Origin: Dacryopinax spathularia
Lineage: Eukaryota; Basidiomycota; Dacrymycetes; Dacrymycetales; Dacrymycetaceae
Direction: 5' to 3'
Assembly: GCA_037974965.1 (NCBI GenBank)
Contig: JBBPFI010000002.1
Span: 1,302,001 to 1,366,000 of the forward strand
DNA: 64,000 bases
Numbering within the stretch: the first letter of the stretch is position 1; each line of letters opens with the position of its first letter. The translations under genes were made by a program, and so were the position numbers. The notes under the pieces were generated by a model. That model did not search any database. It was not told the DNA's origin and saw only the letters and a program-made list of their open reading frames with translations. Of this stretch, positions 63,401-64,000 are shown piece by piece.

Positions 63401-64000
63401 GGCGCGAGTGACTTCCCTATCCGACGATCGAGGTAAGTGCTCCACTTTCCCGCTTGTGAGAGATCTGACAGACATGATCGAAGAGTGTTGCTGCGAAAGC
63501 TCGAACATCGGTATTACACCACCTCTGAAACCTCATCGTCGCTTGCTAGCGACATCCTAGAAGGACTCGTCGGAGCGGACAGAGGCAAGGACGTAGATCT
63601 GGTTTCCTACATCCCGCAATACCAAGCATCGACGGAGCTCTGGCTAGCACTCCAGTCCCACGCTCATGGGGAAGGCGCGAACATGCCAGCCGTCATCCAT
63701 CACACGGAAGAAGCCGTCAAGGTCCTTCGGCGGGCATTCGTGAAGGGCTCTCTGCCGGAAGTGGATCGCTCGGCGTCTTCGAAGGGCCAGAGTGCACGGA
63801 AAAGTCAGAGGACGCCCCATATCCCGCAGACGCCCAAACCGCAGAGCCGTAGGCGCGCTGTGTCGAGCAGTACGTCTTTCCCAGCTGGTCCGAATTCGTG
63901 CAACTGACCTCTGCTTCGCTAGAAACGTCCAAAGCGCACAGTGCTCGCGTTTCCGACCCGACCAGTCCTGCCAAGACATCGAGTAATATCGCTGCTGTGG
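60448..64000 (+). CDS. ESP1: Probable separase, N-terminal part (runs off the window)
   Basis: Exons 60448-61113, 61174-62001, 62065-63012, 63062-63432, 63484-63869 and 63923 onward give about 1090 residues without reaching a stop. The protein is an alpha-helical repeat array with the YDLLRYPLPLDPD...SQLYALTAL segment (about 61350-61450) that recurs in the N-terminal half of fungal separins, followed by TPR-like helices (CVKLLEKSADSAL, AAHQNAAALMYKHNKAEYAVRFAERAY). Separase cleaves cohesin at anaphase; its caspase-like centre lies at the C terminus, outside this window, so the call cannot be confirmed here. Exon 2 encodes a run of about 20 serines from a TCT/TCC tract. The exon 5 acceptor is AAG rather than CAG or TAG. 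Confidence 0.55.
61603..61680 (+). repeat. (TCT)n/(TCC)n tract coding polyserine
   Basis: About ten TCT triplets followed by about nine TCC or mixed triplets encode an uninterrupted serine run inside exon 2 of the separase-like gene. Triplet changes here would alter length without breaking frame. Confidence 0.85.

Overview
The window looks like nuclear DNA of a basidiomycete fungus, possibly a Tremellomycete yeast (the class is a guess). It is GC-rich and tightly packed. Most genes are split by 45-65 bp introns with gtacgt, gtgcgt or gtgagt donors. The recognisable proteins are fungal: DASH-type Spc34, Brl1/Brr6, Rud3, Mam33, Vps68, Kgd2 and Hom6. All gene models here were spliced by eye, and reading-frame phase was checked across every junction given.

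Positions 1-4985 differ from everything else. About 77 exact copies of the 6-bp palindrome TCYRGA (TCCGGA, TCTGGA, TCCAGA, rarely TCTAGA) lie roughly every 40-70 bp. They run through promoter, exons, introns and spacer alike and stop near 4980. About five would be expected by chance. The tract carries two spliced genes on the plus strand (951-3145 and 3380-4720) whose products I do not recognise. I read it as the right part of an unclassified element whose left end lies outside the window, and it is the best candidate here for an undescribed system.

From 5403 on the window is ordinary host DNA. 5.4-13.0 kb: an MFS transporter, VPS68, arginyl-tRNA synthetase (with a fourfold internal repeat) and a PuuE-like deacetylase. 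13.2-18.0 kb: BRL1/BRR6, BUB3, an F-box-type protein and an 81-residue acidic protein. 19.6-25.8 kb: a single-pass surface protein and a CLC chloride/proton exchanger. 26.1-36.8 kb: exonuclease V, a BRE4/ArAE-type membrane protein, an Spc34-like protein and homoserine dehydrogenase. 38.2-43.3 kb: a Rud3-like golgin and EXO1. 44.9-55.4 kb: an Edc1/PNRC-motif protein, KGD2, MAM33, an SLC35F5-like transporter and a membrane-anchored METTL24-like methyltransferase. 56.2-64.0 kb: a low-complexity protein and the 5' part of a probable separase gene running off the right edge.

The host genes form no operon-like pathway. Several concern chromosome segregation or DNA repair (BUB3, SPC34-like, EXO1, EXO5, probable ESP1), and two belong to amino-acid metabolism and share a Gcn4-like TGACTCG site upstream (ArgRS and HOM6). 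I saw no tRNA, rRNA or CRISPR array.
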